From Chitinophagaceae bacterium (GTDB lineage: Bacteria > Bacteroidota > Bacteroidia > Chitinophagales > UBA10324): a stretch of DNA of 64,000 bases. Position numbers and translations under genes: made by a program. Below are positions 18,977-28,669 of this stretch, one piece after another (the stretch's first letter is position 1; every line of letters begins with the position of its first letter). The notes beneath the pieces are model-generated. The model did no database searches. It was given only the letters and a program-made list of their open reading frames with translations, and was not told the origin of the DNA. The stretch spans positions 186,001-250,000 of the forward strand of contig JADJAG010000008.1 of assembly GCA_016704325.1 (NCBI GenBank). Reading direction: 5' to 3'.

Positions 18977-20779
18977 ATGAAACTATTTAAATCAGTCACA
19001 CTGATCCTCTGCAGCAGCCTGTTGTTTATTGCCTGTTCCGACAATGCCAAAAATAACGCGGTTACGGAAGGATCATCGCTTTCATTACAGCCTTTACTCA
19101 AAGCCTATTACGAAGACCACTTAAAATTAAATCCGCTGGAGGCTACTCAAATTGGTGACAACCGCTATAATGATCAGTTGCCCAACGATCTTTCTGTCGC
19201 TTATCGAAATGCTGAAAAGCAAATGCTGCAGGGCTACCTCGACTCGTTGGCTTCCTACAACCGCGAACAGCTGAGCGAAAACGACAGGATGAGTTATGAT
19301 GTATTGAAATGGGAACTTACTATGTCGCTGGAGGCAATGCAGTATCCTGAAGAACTAATGCCTATTAATCAGTTTTGGAGCCTTCACCTGGCGATGGGTC
19401 AACTGGGTTCAGGCACAGGTAACCAACCTTTTAAAACGGTAAATGATTATGAAAACTGGCTGGGCAGAATTAACGGATTTACTATTTGGTGTGATACGGC
19501 TATTGGAAATATGCGAACAGGAATGGCACAAGGCATCGTGTATCCTAAAATACTCATGGAAAAAGTGCTTCCGCAACTAAAAAGCATTTACAGCAAGCCG
19601 GTTCCTGACAACCTCTTTTATCAACCCATCGTTGACCTAAAAAATACAGATTTTTCGGAAGAAGATAAACAAAGACTTACCGTACTCTATTCGAAAGCGG
19701 TGAATGAGCAAATCAACCCTTCTTATAAAAAGCTGTATGATTTTATTAAAGACGAATACATTCCAGCCTGCAGAACTTCTGATGGAATTTCCAATATTCC
19801 CGGTGGCACAGATTACTACCAGTTTCTTATCAGGAACTGGACCACGACAAACATGAATGCAGATGATGTTTTTACACTTGGGCAATCTGAAGTAAAAAGA
19901 ATCAGGCAGGAAATGGAAAATGTGATGAAGGAAGTTGGCTTTAAAGGCGACCTAAACCAGTTCTTTGAATTCATCCACACCGACCCGCAATTTTTTCCGT
20001 TTAAAACAGACGAAGAAGTGCTGGATGCATACCGTGCCATTGAAGCAAAACAACAGCCATACCTGAATAAACTCTTTACCGTTTTCCCGAAGACGGCCTT
20101 TGAAGTGCGACAGACGGAAGCATTCCGTGAAGCCAGTGCCAGCGCGGAATACAGCCAGGGCACTCCGGACGGCTCTCGTCCCGGCATCTTTTACGTACCG
20201 GTGCTGGATCCAACCAAATTCAACAACCTTTCCATGGAAGATCTCTTCCTGCATGAAGCCATTCCGGGACATCATTACCAGACTTCATTGCAACAGGAAA
20301 ACAAAAGCTTGCCGGATTTCCGTCGTTTCATCTGGTATGGCGCTTATGGTGAAGGCTGGGCACTCTACTGTGAATCACTGGGAAAAGAATTGGGACTTTA
20401 TACCGATCCCTATCAATACTTCGGCATGCTGAGTGCTGAAATGCACCGTGCCATCAGGCTGGTAGTGGATGCCGGTATTCATACGAAAGGCTGGACGCGG
20501 GAGCAAGCCATTCAGTTCTCTATGGAAAATGAAACAGAATCAAAAGCAGACATTACTGCAGAGATCGAGCGGTATATGGCCATTCCCGGACAAGCACTAA
20601 GCTATAAGATCGGGCAACTGAAAATACTTGCATTGCGTAAGAAAGCAGAGCAGGAATTGGGTGTTCAGTTTTCTTTGTCAAAATTTCATGATGAAATTCT
20701 CAAAGACGGCTGCCTGCCGATTGCAGTGCTGGAAGCAAAGATGGATAAGTGGATTGCAACTCAGAAACAAGCAAGCTGA
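18977..20779 (+). CDS. DUF885 family lipoprotein, putative metallopeptidase
   Basis: A 600-residue protein. The start at 18977 is chosen because it begins a lipoprotein signal peptide (MKLFKSVTLILCSSLLFIAC) with a lipobox Cys; an upstream in-frame ATG at 18869 would bury it. The DUF885 hallmark HEAIPGHHYQ begins at His426, and GEGWALYCESLGKELGLY follows with the third likely metal ligand. DUF885 proteins are related to M32-like zinc carboxypeptidases, though most are uncharacterised. Anchoring to the periplasmic face of a membrane is inferred. The M61 peptidase gene follows about 200 bp later on the same strand. Confidence 0.9.
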   Translation: MKLFKSVTLILCSSLLFIACSDNAKNNAVTEGSSLSLQPLLKAYYEDHLKLNPLEATQIGDNRYNDQLPNDLSVAYRNAEKQMLQGYLDSLASYNREQLSENDRMSYDVLKWELTMSLEAMQYPEELMPINQFWSLHLAMGQLGSGTGNQPFKTVNDYENWLGRINGFTIWCDTAIGNMRTGMAQGIVYPKILMEKVLPQLKSIYSKPVPDNLFYQPIVDLKNTDFSEEDKQRLTVLYSKAVNEQINPSYKKLYDFIKDEYIPACRTSDGISNIPGGTDYYQFLIRNWTTTNMNADDVFTLGQSEVKRIRQEMENVMKEVGFKGDLNQFFEFIHTDPQFFPFKTDEEVLDAYRAIEAKQQPYLNKLFTVFPKTAFEVRQTEAFREASASAEYSQGTPDGSRPGIFYVPVLDPTKFNNLSMEDLFLHEAIPGHHYQTSLQQENKSLPDFRRFIWYGAYGEGWALYCESLGKELGLYTDPYQYFGMLSAEMHRAIRLVVDAGIHTKGWTREQAIQFSMENETESKADITAEIERYMAIPGQALSYKIGQLKILALRKKAEQELGVQFSLSKFHDEILKDGCLPIAVLEAKMDKWIATQKQAS

Positions 20780-20983
20780 ACTACCATTTATGTACAGCAA
20801 GCATTTTCCGGTATGCTGAATAACAAAAATTGCAGTGAATGTAACCAATGAAGTTTTTACGAGAAGTTTAAAACTGCAGTTGAACAGTTTTGAAATCTAC
20901 ATGCCGGTAATAAAAATAAATCAAGGCCTTCTTGTTTCCGTATTCAAATTCATTTATCATTTTTGATTTCATAATAGAATAAT

Positions 20984-22846
20984 ATGCCCCTCTTCCATAA
21001 GCATACAATAATCTGGCAGGTGCTTTTAATCACCTTATGCAGTACCACTCTTTTGCCTGCACAAGACCGTTATCGTTTTACCGTGGATCTTGTGAATGGC
21101 AGCAACGATCAAGTAACGATTACACTTGACTGTCCGCGCATTACCGAAGCTACGGTGAACTACTCTTTGCCAAAAATAGTACCCGGCACCTATTCTATCT
21201 ATGACTTTGGAAGGTTTATCGAAAACTTTAATGCATGGGATCAAGACGGTAATCCCTTACCTGTTCTTCTTAACGACCTCAATACCTGGACTATCAAAGA
21301 CGCAACCAGGCTTACCAAAATCACGTATCGCCTGAATGATTCCTTTGATGCACACGACAAAGACAATCCGATTTTTGAACCTGCCGGAAGCAACATACAG
21401 TTAGACAGCAACTATGTGCTGAACACATTCACCTGCATCGGCTATTTTGAAAAGATGCAATCTATTCCCTACGAGGTAACTGTTCTCCACAGACCTGATT
21501 TCTATGGAAGCACTTCCATGACTGATCTTGATGACAGTCCGAAGATGGATTTATTCATACAACCCTCTTATCACGAATTGGCAGACCATCCGCTTATGTA
21601 TAATGTGCCAGATACTGCTACCGTGCAGGTGGGTAATTGCAGCGTATTAATCTCCGTGTATTCTCCTTCCAAAATGGTACCTGCAAAGTTTATTGCCGGA
21701 AAAATGGATACGTTGCTGCAAGCCCAGGGTAAATACCTGGGAGGAAAATTGCCGGTTGATAAGTATGCATTTATCATTTACCTCGACCAGGATGAAGGCA
21801 TCTCAGGTGGACAGGGAGCGCTCGAACACTCCTACTGTTCTATGTATTATTTGCCTGAACTGGAACCAGAAATTTTCATCAGCTACTTTATTCATTTCGC
21901 GGCTCATGAATTCTTTCACATCATCACTCCCCTCAACATCCATTCAGAAGAAATACAATTCTTTGATTTCAACAATCCGAAAATGTCTGCGCACCTTTGG
22001 CTGTATGAAGGAACCACAGAATACCATGCTTACCTCGTACAGGAAAAGTATGGACTGATGTCCCGTGAAGCCTTTCTTGCAGAGATTCGTGATAAAATGA
22101 TCACCGCCACGTCCTCCTTCAACGATACGGTACCTTTTACGAAGATGAGTAAAGGTTGCCTGGATCAATACAAAGATCAGTTCATCAATGTGTATATGAA
22201 AGGAGCACTGATTGCCATGTGCCTCGATATACAATTACTTCATGAGTCTTCCGGAAGATATGGTTTGCAGGAACTGATTGGCGACCTCAGCAAATTGTAT
22301 GGCAAAAACAAGCCATTTAAAGACGAAACCCTTTTCGATACGATCGGAGCATTAACATCTCCCAATATCACGGCATTTCTCGAAAAGTATGTGGGCGGGA
22401 ACAGTCCCTTACCCTTTGAAGAGACCCTGCGACTTGCCGGTGTAAATTATCAACCATTGGTAACGATAAGTGATTTCAGCTTTGGTAAAATTGGAGCAAC
22501 AGTTGATCCGGCAACAGGGCGCGTAAGAATTGCAGATGTCTCTTCTATGAATGATTTTGGCCGTGCAATTGGCTATCGCGAAGGCGATGAAATTATTTCT
22601 ATGAATGATACGGAAATTTTCGCAGCTAATTTTGTGCAGTTTCGAAATAACTGGCTTGCCACCGTTAAAGAAGGTGATAGAATTACCATTGTGGTAAACA
22701 GGATGAAGGCAAATGGAAAAGAGAAAGAGGTGGTATTAAAAACAAAAGCGTTCAAATCAGAGAGGTCAGAATATCATGTATTGGATTTTATAAAAGACGC
22801 TTCACCGGAGCAGGTAATGATCCGCGATGCCTGGTTGAATCCATAG
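20984..22846 (+). CDS. M61 family glycyl-aminopeptidase-like protein with PDZ domain
   Basis: A 620-residue exported protein with a signal peptide (IIWQVLLITLCSTTLLPAQ). The zinc motif H308-E309-F-F-H312 (AAHEFFHIITP) and the third ligand E342 (YEGTTEYHAYL) match the M61 gluzincin arrangement. The N-terminal beta-sandwich and a C-terminal PDZ domain (GRAIGYREGDEIISMNDTEI, about 520-600) complete the family architecture. M61 enzymes remove N-terminal glycine or alanine; the physiological substrate here is unknown. Length agrees with the family. Confidence 0.93.
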   Translation: MPLFHKHTIIWQVLLITLCSTTLLPAQDRYRFTVDLVNGSNDQVTITLDCPRITEATVNYSLPKIVPGTYSIYDFGRFIENFNAWDQDGNPLPVLLNDLNTWTIKDATRLTKITYRLNDSFDAHDKDNPIFEPAGSNIQLDSNYVLNTFTCIGYFEKMQSIPYEVTVLHRPDFYGSTSMTDLDDSPKMDLFIQPSYHELADHPLMYNVPDTATVQVGNCSVLISVYSPSKMVPAKFIAGKMDTLLQAQGKYLGGKLPVDKYAFIIYLDQDEGISGGQGALEHSYCSMYYLPELEPEIFISYFIHFAAHEFFHIITPLNIHSEEIQFFDFNNPKMSAHLWLYEGTTEYHAYLVQEKYGLMSREAFLAEIRDKMITATSSFNDTVPFTKMSKGCLDQYKDQFINVYMKGALIAMCLDIQLLHESSGRYGLQELIGDLSKLYGKNKPFKDETLFDTIGALTSPNITAFLEKYVGGNSPLPFEETLRLAGVNYQPLVTISDFSFGKIGATVDPATGRVRIADVSSMNDFGRAIGYREGDEIISMNDTEIFAANFVQFRNNWLATVKEGDRITIVVNRMKANGKEKEVVLKTKAFKSERSEYHVLDFIKDASPEQVMIRDAWLNP

Positions 22847-22927
22847 CAAACACCAAGATGAAATATCTCCCAATTACGTTCTGTTATCAACACTTGAAAC
22901 TGTTATGATTTGTAGGGTGTTTGAAGG

Positions 22928-23060
<133 letters not shown>

Positions 23061-23145
23061 CCGATTTGTATTCCAGTTTGATCTTATGATCCGTTTCTTG
23101 TAAATTTAGGGATTCGAAATTTTTGATCACGCCAACCTGCTATTA

Positions 23146-23505
23146 ATGAAAGTTTTGCTAACGACCCTTTTATTGTGTCACATGGTGATTGCTGCATCGA
23201 GTCAGGTCACCTCAACCAGCTCAGGGAAATTGAATCCAGATAAAGCGGTTCTTCAGGTAGAAGCTTCCTGCGGTCAATGTAAATTTGGATTACCGGGCAA
23301 AGGTTGCACACTCGCAGTGCGGTATGACGGCAAAGCTTATTTTGTGGACGGCGCCCATATCGATTCCTATGGCGATGCACATGCCAGTGATGGTTTTTGT
23401 GAAGCAATACGAAAAGCAGAAGTACAGGGAGTAGTGAAGGATAGTCTTTTTGTAGTTTCTTACTTCAAACTTATTGACGCAGTAGAAAAGGTACCCAAAG
23501 AATAA
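23146..23505 (+). CDS. DUF6370 family exported protein
   Basis: A 119-residue protein with a signal peptide (MKVLLTTLLLCHMVIAASSQ). The mature part has the pattern VEASCGQCKFGLPGKGCTLAVRYDGKAYFVDG, then HIDSYGDAHASDGFC and VVSYFKL, which I recognise as DUF6370. Four conserved cysteines (CGQC, GC and FC) suggest metal binding or disulfides. Function is unknown. It is monocistronic, followed by a MITE-like element. Confidence 0.82.
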   Translation: MKVLLTTLLLCHMVIAASSQVTSTSSGKLNPDKAVLQVEASCGQCKFGLPGKGCTLAVRYDGKAYFVDGAHIDSYGDAHASDGFCEAIRKAEVQGVVKDSLFVVSYFKLIDAVEKVPKE

Positions 23506-23558
23506 TCATAATCTTTCCAGTCAACAACCTTTTTGCTTTCTCAAAAGTTGATATTGTA

Positions 23559-23786
23559 TGGGTGTATGACAAATTGGATATAGATTATTGGGTGTTGAAA
23601 TTGAGTATTGAGTATTGAGTATTGAGTATTAAGTATTGAGTATTTGAGTAAGTGAGTAAATTAGCGTAGTGATTACAGAATAGAAAGTGATCTGCTTCGC
23701 CCCAGCAATTTATTTAGCCATTTAGCCATTTAGCCATTTAACCCACCAACCATTGCTTGACAAGATGAAAGAATTGTTGTACAGCC
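23559..23786 (+). mobile_element. MITE-like element, copy A
   Basis: Non-coding element of about 228 bp. The left end is TGGGTGTATGACAA and the right end TTGTTGTACAGCC, imperfect inverted repeats of each other. It is flanked by TATTGTA on both sides (23552-23558 and 23787-23793), a possible target duplication. The interior is (TTGAGTA)n heptamers, a TAGTGATTACAGAATAG segment, CTTCGCC, then (ATTTAGCC)n octamers and CCCACCAACCATTGCTT. It is very similar to copy B at 44.8 kb. No transposase is present. A gene starts 63 bp beyond its right end. Confidence 0.72.
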
Positions 23787-23849
23787 TATTGTAGCGCTCG
23801 TACCTAATCATTAATTGTTTTCTCCATCTTTACGTGAATCTCAAACGTA

Positions 23850-24596
23850 ATGGCTCAAACTATTGATGAGGTAATCGCCCGGCTCGTTGAAATAAAAGCA
23901 GCATCAAGAAGCGCTGCACATCGAATAGGTTACTTCACTTCTTTATATCTCAAAGTGACCACGTGTGTAAAAGAAGGTATTACACAAGGACGATTCCACG
24001 ACGGGGCACGCATGGAAGCACTTGATGTGGCATTTGCCAATCGTTTTATTCAGGCTTATGATCTATGGCAGAACCGGTCACTCACAACGTCCTCCTGGTC
24101 AGCGGCATTTGAAACAGCCGGGCTTTGGAAACCATTGATCCTGCAACACCTTTTGCTGGGCATCAATGCGCACATTAACCTCGACCTGGGTATAGCAGCA
24201 CAGCAAACATGCCCGGGAGAAAAACTGCTGCCATTGCATCCTGATTTTGAAATGATCAATACCATCCTGGCAGAACTTTTTTTGCCTTTACAGGAAAACA
24301 TGAATAACATGTCACCATGGATTGGGTTCCTTAACAGTATCAGCAAAAAAACGGATGATGCCGTTATCAATTTCAGTATGAACATTGCCCGTAATGAGGC
24401 ATGGCAATTCGCTTTGTATCTGAATACATTGAATACAGCACAAAAAATAGTGGCTATTCAGAAACGAGATGTAGAAATTGCAGCATTAGCGAATAAAGTA
24501 GCCAATCCTAAAGGCTTCGCAATAAATGCAGGATTGATGGTAATCAGGCTGCGCGAAATCAATAATGTGAGCAAGGTAATTGATCTGCTGGGTTGA
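23850..24596 (+). CDS. DUF5995 family protein
   Basis: A 248-residue soluble, mostly helical protein. The segment ILQHLLLGINAHINLDLGIAA, together with RFHDGARMEALDVAFANRF and the late NEAWQFALYLNTL, matches DUF5995 by recall. The His/Asn/Asp-rich helix resembles a di-metal or haem-oxygenase-like helical fold, but no activity is established. There is no signal peptide. A MITE-like element lies directly upstream and another element fragment begins immediately at its stop codon. Confidence 0.82.
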   Translation: MAQTIDEVIARLVEIKAASRSAAHRIGYFTSLYLKVTTCVKEGITQGRFHDGARMEALDVAFANRFIQAYDLWQNRSLTTSSWSAAFETAGLWKPLILQHLLLGINAHINLDLGIAAQQTCPGEKLLPLHPDFEMINTILAELFLPLQENMNNMSPWIGFLNSISKKTDDAVINFSMNIARNEAWQFALYLNTLNTAQKIVAIQKRDVEIAALANKVANPKGFAINAGLMVIRLREINNVSKVIDLLG

Positions 24597-24688
24597 AGAA
24601 TACGTCGGCTTCGCCGCAGCAATTTAACCATGTAGCCATTTAACTCACCAACCATTGCTTTACAAGATGAACGAATTGTCGTACACCC
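24597..24688 (+). repeat. MITE-like element, right-half remnant
   Basis: Begins right after the DUF5995 stop codon with AGAATACGTCGGCTTCGCCG and continues through TAGCCATTTAACTCACC to a perfect right terminus TTGTCGTACACCC (24676-24688). The left half with heptamers is missing. The start codon of the next gene is 71 bp beyond the terminus. An ATG inside the terminus (ATGAACGAATTG) opens a frame into that gene, but this is not the likely start. Confidence 0.72.
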
Positions 24689-24759
24689 GGAGATTCGTTA
24701 AGAGCGATTATTATTTTTTACATCTTTACTTTTCACAAATTTTCCAGCCTGGTCAATCT

Positions 24760-25734
24760 ATGAATCCATTCCTTACTAAGCTCAGCAATATTTTTACATC
24801 CGTCAAATTTTTTATCCCCTTTGCAGGATGCTGCATTGTGTTTGTTTGCGCCGGCCATTCAACTGGAGCGAATTTTATAAAAACCCATTCGAACCGAACT
24901 ATTTATAGAGTGAATGCACAGCAGGAAATACCCGGGCTTCGGGTGATGACGTATAATATTCGTTATGCAGGAGCAGCAGATACCGGCGCCATCAAATGGG
25001 ATCACCGAAAGAAATTTATCACGTCTATTATCCGGTATCATCATCCGGATATCCTGGGATTGCAGGAAGTAACGGCCAGGCAAATCAACTATTTTGATAG
25101 TACGCTTAAAGATTTTTCTTATGCAGGCGTTGGCCGGGATGATGGTAAAGAAGGAGGCGAATTCAGCCCGGTTTTCTTTAATAAAAAGCGGTATGAAAAG
25201 ATGGCCGACAGCACCTTCTGGTTGTCACCCACACCACAACAACCCGGAAAAGGTTGGGATGCAGCACTGCCTCGAATCTGCACCTGGGTGAAATTGAAGG
25301 ACCGTGAAAGCAAAATGATTTTCTTTATATTCAATACACACTTTGATCATATAGGAAAGGTTGCAAGGGAAGAAAGTGCCAGGCTCTTGCTCCGTCAGAT
25401 CTACAGGATTGCGGGTAAGTCACCGGTTATTCTCACCGGCGATTTCAATTCAGAAGAAAAAGATACTCCCATCCGTATTCTTACCGGCCTGAGTGAACTT
25501 TCAGTGTATGCATTCTCCGATGCCATGTATAGTTCGCGATTGCCCCATCATGGCAGTGTGCCTACCTTCTGTGGTTTTGATATCAGGGAAGGAATTGCAG
25601 GCGGACGAATTGACTACATCTTTATTTCTGCAGGCATATCAGTACGCAATCATGCAACCCTCACCGATTTTGAAGGCAGCCACTTCCCTTCCGATCATTT
25701 TCCGGTGATCAGTGAGTTGCAATTGCAGCAGTAA
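24760..25734 (+). CDS. Endonuclease/exonuclease/phosphatase family protein, exported
   Basis: About 324 residues from the ATG at 24760. That start is chosen because the longer frame from 24655 would translate the repeat terminus. The N-terminus is hydrophobic (KFFIPFAGCCIVFVCAG), signal-like. The EEP fold is clear: MTYNIRYAG, the metal-binding Glu in ILGLQEVTARQ, FNTHFDHIG, the GDFNSEEKD loop and the C-terminal SDHFPV histidine. Members cleave phosphodiester bonds in nucleic acids, lipids or inositol phosphates; the substrate is not predictable here. Exported Bacteroidota members are common. Confidence 0.9.
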   Translation: MNPFLTKLSNIFTSVKFFIPFAGCCIVFVCAGHSTGANFIKTHSNRTIYRVNAQQEIPGLRVMTYNIRYAGAADTGAIKWDHRKKFITSIIRYHHPDILGLQEVTARQINYFDSTLKDFSYAGVGRDDGKEGGEFSPVFFNKKRYEKMADSTFWLSPTPQQPGKGWDAALPRICTWVKLKDRESKMIFFIFNTHFDHIGKVAREESARLLLRQIYRIAGKSPVILTGDFNSEEKDTPIRILTGLSELSVYAFSDAMYSSRLPHHGSVPTFCGFDIREGIAGGRIDYIFISAGISVRNHATLTDFEGSHFPSDHFPVISELQLQQ

Positions 25735-26041
25735 AAACAACAGGTGCTCTCAATTAAGGGAGTTATCCGTGTGTATTACAAATGCTATTACAGAAATCTT
25801 AATGAATGTACATAGAAATCAATGTACTTAAGCGATTAATATCTTTCAGAAATCGTTGCAGTATTCATTGATAACCTTCAAATGAAAATTCTTCAAAAAA
25901 AGTAATAGATCACCAGTTGAATGAAGCTACATCATTCCACCACCTGATTATAATCATAAAAATCACGAAAAGTGCTTGCCACTTTTGAAAATTATTTCCT
26001 TTGTCAGTTTAGCGGAGCAACCATCATTCATTGAAGCTCGT
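25735..26041. other. Intergenic region, no feature seen
   Basis: About 307 bp of AT-rich sequence. An in-frame ATG at 25976 could extend the next gene N-terminally by 22 residues, but that extension lacks a signal or hydrophobic character. No repeats or RNA genes are recognised. Confidence 0.4.
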
Positions 26042-26614
26042 ATGAAGCAATCTCTCGTTTCAAAATATGTATTGCCATTTCTTCAATGGTATGCGCTGAT
26101 GATCTTATTGGCAATTGCCGTGGACTATCTTTTGCATCGGCTGCAAATTGTTTTTATTGGCAGATACCTGGGTATAATCGGGACTTCCATTATTTGTCTT
26201 TCATTCATCTATTCTTTGCGTAAGCGAAAAATAATTGAATCCGGTTCTCCTAAAAAGCTATTAGCAATCCATGAATATATGGCCTGGATCGGCTCTGTTA
26301 TGCTGCTCATACATGCGGGAATTCATTTTAATGCTTTACTGCCGTGGCTGGCAATTCTCATGCTATTGATAGCCGTTGCAAGCGGATTAGTAGGGAAATT
26401 CCTATTGAAAAAAGCAAACGAAACCCTTAAGGAAGAAAGAAATGTCTTACTCCAATCCGGAATGATACGGGAAGAGGTCGATAAAAAACTATTCTTCGAT
26501 ACCCTTACTGTTGACCTGATGAAAAAGTGGCGAGTTGTTCATTTGCCTATAACATTGTTACTCGCTCTGCTATCACTGATTCATATCATCACTATCCTAA
26601 TGTACAGCAAATGA
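26042..26614 (+). CDS. Cytochrome b-like four-helix membrane protein
   Basis: About 190 residues from the ATG at 26042, with five probable membrane helices: WYALMILLAIAVDYLL, YLGIIGTSIICLSFIYSL, MAWIGSVMLLIHAGIHF, LPWLAILMLLIAVASGLVG and ITLLLALLSLIHIITIL. Histidines lie in or at the ends of helices (LLHRL, IHEYMAW, LLIHAGIHF, VVHLP, LIHII), as expected for b-type haem ligation. Its stop overlaps the start of a decaheme cytochrome c gene (ATGA at 26611), so the two products are probably made together. A role as the membrane quinol-side partner passing electrons to the multihaem protein is inferred. No exact family is recognised. Confidence 0.72.
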   Translation: MKQSLVSKYVLPFLQWYALMILLAIAVDYLLHRLQIVFIGRYLGIIGTSIICLSFIYSLRKRKIIESGSPKKLLAIHEYMAWIGSVMLLIHAGIHFNALLPWLAILMLLIAVASGLVGKFLLKKANETLKEERNVLLQSGMIREEVDKKLFFDTLTVDLMKKWRVVHLPITLLLALLSLIHIITILMYSK

Positions 26615-27543
26615 AAAGAGCAATCGTATATGGTGTGATGCTACTATGCATCGTGTTAGTCATTCAATTTCCGCATACGATGATTCAACCGGGGGAACTT
26701 GCAAAAGCGCACCGGGATTCTGTGAGCAGCTGTCTTGCCTGTCACCAACCCTTTTTGGGAATTCCAAATGAAAACTGCATTTCCTGTCATAGACTTAAGG
26801 AGATCGGGATGCGTACAAATAATAGGACTGACTCACAGGCGGTGAAACAAATCTTATTTCATGAACAGCTTGCCGACCAAAAGTGCACCACTTGCCATAC
26901 TGATCACGTCGGCAGAGATGCATCCATTACGATGGGTACCTTTTCTCACGAAAAATTACTCCCCGCATTGGTGGAGAATTGCAACGGTTGCCATCGTCAG
27001 CCATTTGATAATCTTCATACTAGTGTTTCAACAGCATGCATCAGTTGTCATAATACAGAAAGCTGGAAGTCCTCCTCTCCTTTCAACCACGAATTGATAC
27101 AACCTTCTGAACAAAAAAATTGCACCAAATGCCATCAAAAACCTGACGACAACTATCATTTGCACTTTGAAGAAAACTGCAATAAATGTCATACAACTAC
27201 AGCCTGGAGCCCTTCCACATTTGATCATTCAACCTACTTTCAACTCGATCAAGATCATAATGTGAAATGCATAACCTGCCATACGGGTAACAACTTCAAC
27301 ATTTATACCTGCTACAGTTGTCATGAGCATTCAGAAAGCAAAACTATTAAAGAACATCTTGAGGAAGGAATCACTCAAATCAGCAACTGTGTATCCTGTC
27401 ATAAAAGCAGTGATGAAGATGACATTTCCGGGAATTCAAATTTCGGGAAGGAAATTGATCAGCAGGAATTGAATGGTATTAAGGAACACTATAAAAAGCA
27501 GGAAAAGAAAGGGAAAAAGAATCATGACAATGAGAATGATTAG
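26611..27543 (+). CDS. Decaheme c-type cytochrome
   Basis: About 310 residues from the ATG at 26611, which overlaps the upstream stop; an earlier in-frame ATG at 26527 lies inside the previous gene. One N-terminal hydrophobic segment (IVYGVMLLCIVLVIQF) is a signal peptide or membrane anchor. Ten CxxCH haem-binding motifs follow: CLACH, CISCH, CTTCH, CNGCH, CISCH, CTKCH, CNKCH, CITCH, CYSCH and CVSCH. Many additional histidines could serve as distal ligands. The C-terminus is lysine/glutamate-rich. It is periplasmic and likely an electron-transfer conduit; no catalytic domain is seen. Confidence 0.92.
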   Translation: MKRAIVYGVMLLCIVLVIQFPHTMIQPGELAKAHRDSVSSCLACHQPFLGIPNENCISCHRLKEIGMRTNNRTDSQAVKQILFHEQLADQKCTTCHTDHVGRDASITMGTFSHEKLLPALVENCNGCHRQPFDNLHTSVSTACISCHNTESWKSSSPFNHELIQPSEQKNCTKCHQKPDDNYHLHFEENCNKCHTTTAWSPSTFDHSTYFQLDQDHNVKCITCHTGNNFNIYTCYSCHEHSESKTIKEHLEEGITQISNCVSCHKSSDEDDISGNSNFGKEIDQQELNGIKEHYKKQEKKGKKNHDNEND

Positions 27544-27601
27544 GTGGCCTGATGTGTCCTTAGAGAAATAATGATTGAGTTGATTTCAATTAATTCCATA
27601 A

Positions 27602-28012
27602 GCTATGTTCTCCGTGGTTGCCTTTTTTGAAACCACAGAGTACACAGAGGTGGAATTGCATCAGACTAGATCTACAAATATTTTTCTGTGTGCTCTCCGT
27701 GGTTACCTTTTTTGAAACCACAGAGTACACAGAGGTGGAATTGCATCAAACCTGATCTATGGCAATAATTTCTTTGTGCTCTCCGTGGTTACCTTTTTTG
27801 AAACCACAGAGTACACAAAGGTGGAATTGCATCAAACCTGATCTATGGCAATAATTTCTTTGTGCTCTCCGTGGTTACCTTTTTTGAAACCACAGAGTAC
27901 ACAAAGGTGGAATTGCATCAAACCTGATCTATGGCAATAATTTCTTTGTGCTCTCCGTGGTTACCTTTTTTGAAACCACAGAGTTCACAGAGGCGGAATT
28001 GCATCAGACTAA
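27602..28012 (-). repeat. Tandem array of 85-86 bp palindromic repeat (5 units)
   Basis: Five tandem units with a spacing of 85, 86, 86 and 86 bp, measured between GCATCA occurrences at 27658, 27743, 27829, 27915 and 28001. Each unit contains a stem-loop: CTCCGTGGTT...AACCACAGAG around an ACCTTTTTTGA-type loop. On the minus strand the unit reads GTCTGATGCAATTCCACCT, then TGTGGTTTC, AAAAAAGG and TAACCAC. It is the same family as the array at 51.9-52.6 kb, in the opposite orientation. It is not CRISPR: there are no unique spacers. Confidence 0.85.
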
Positions 28013-28669
28013 ATTGGGTTTCACCTTTAATGAAAAATTCAGCGTTGACAAGGCAATCTGCCGGTACTGAACGATGGATGTATGTATACCATGCTGATCA
28101 CTACGGCAAGAAAGGTATCCGCAACTTGAAATTCAGCACGATTGGAGATGCTGCCAGATAATAATAACTTAAGTTTTTGAGCAGCATTCCTTTTATCAGG
28201 CATGTAACCACATGGCAATAAGTCAACCTTTTCAATTACCGTTTTTATCATCATACCAAATTTAATGCTCTCTTAAAAAGCTTTTCTGGACTTGATCAAG
28301 CTGTATTTTAATTCGCTTATCGAGCTACCGGATTCAAGATATGCTGTTTGAAAGTCCGTATCCTGAACGAAGCCGAAGGGCCTATCAGCTATTTGAATCC
28401 TTTTGCTTTTCATTAATGGCGACTCAAATCCAATACCTGTTTGCCCGCTATTTACTTTCTGAATATTGTCTGGTGGCCATTATTCATCTATATGATTACA
28501 CGCCCGCTTAGAACACTAGTTTCAGAAGATTGAATTTCTATCAAGCACTGTTCTTCCTGGTAATCACGCAGTTCAAATCAGAGGGCATACATGCTTCTAC
28601 TGAAGTATTTTCATAACCCTGATAGTTACCATCGGAAAAATTAAACTAAATTCAGTAATTTGAAAAAAA
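28013..28669. other. Long intergenic region without a convincing gene
   Basis: About 650 bp. A plus-strand open stretch to about 28161 starts inside the repeat array and encodes GTERWMYVYHADHYGKKGIRNL, which is not recognised and has no good start. A dispersed-repeat phrase CCTGAACGAAGCCGAAGGG is present near 28362. The upstream region of the YitT-like gene must hold its promoter. Nothing else is supported. Confidence 0.4.

Noticed and set aside
24655..24759. N-terminal extension of the EEP protein from 24655
   Set aside because: It would translate the MITE terminus; the ATG at 24760 gives a signal-like N-terminus.
28039..28254. Small minus-strand frame after the 86-bp array
   Set aside because: No recognisable motif, poor start, composition like its intergenic surroundings.
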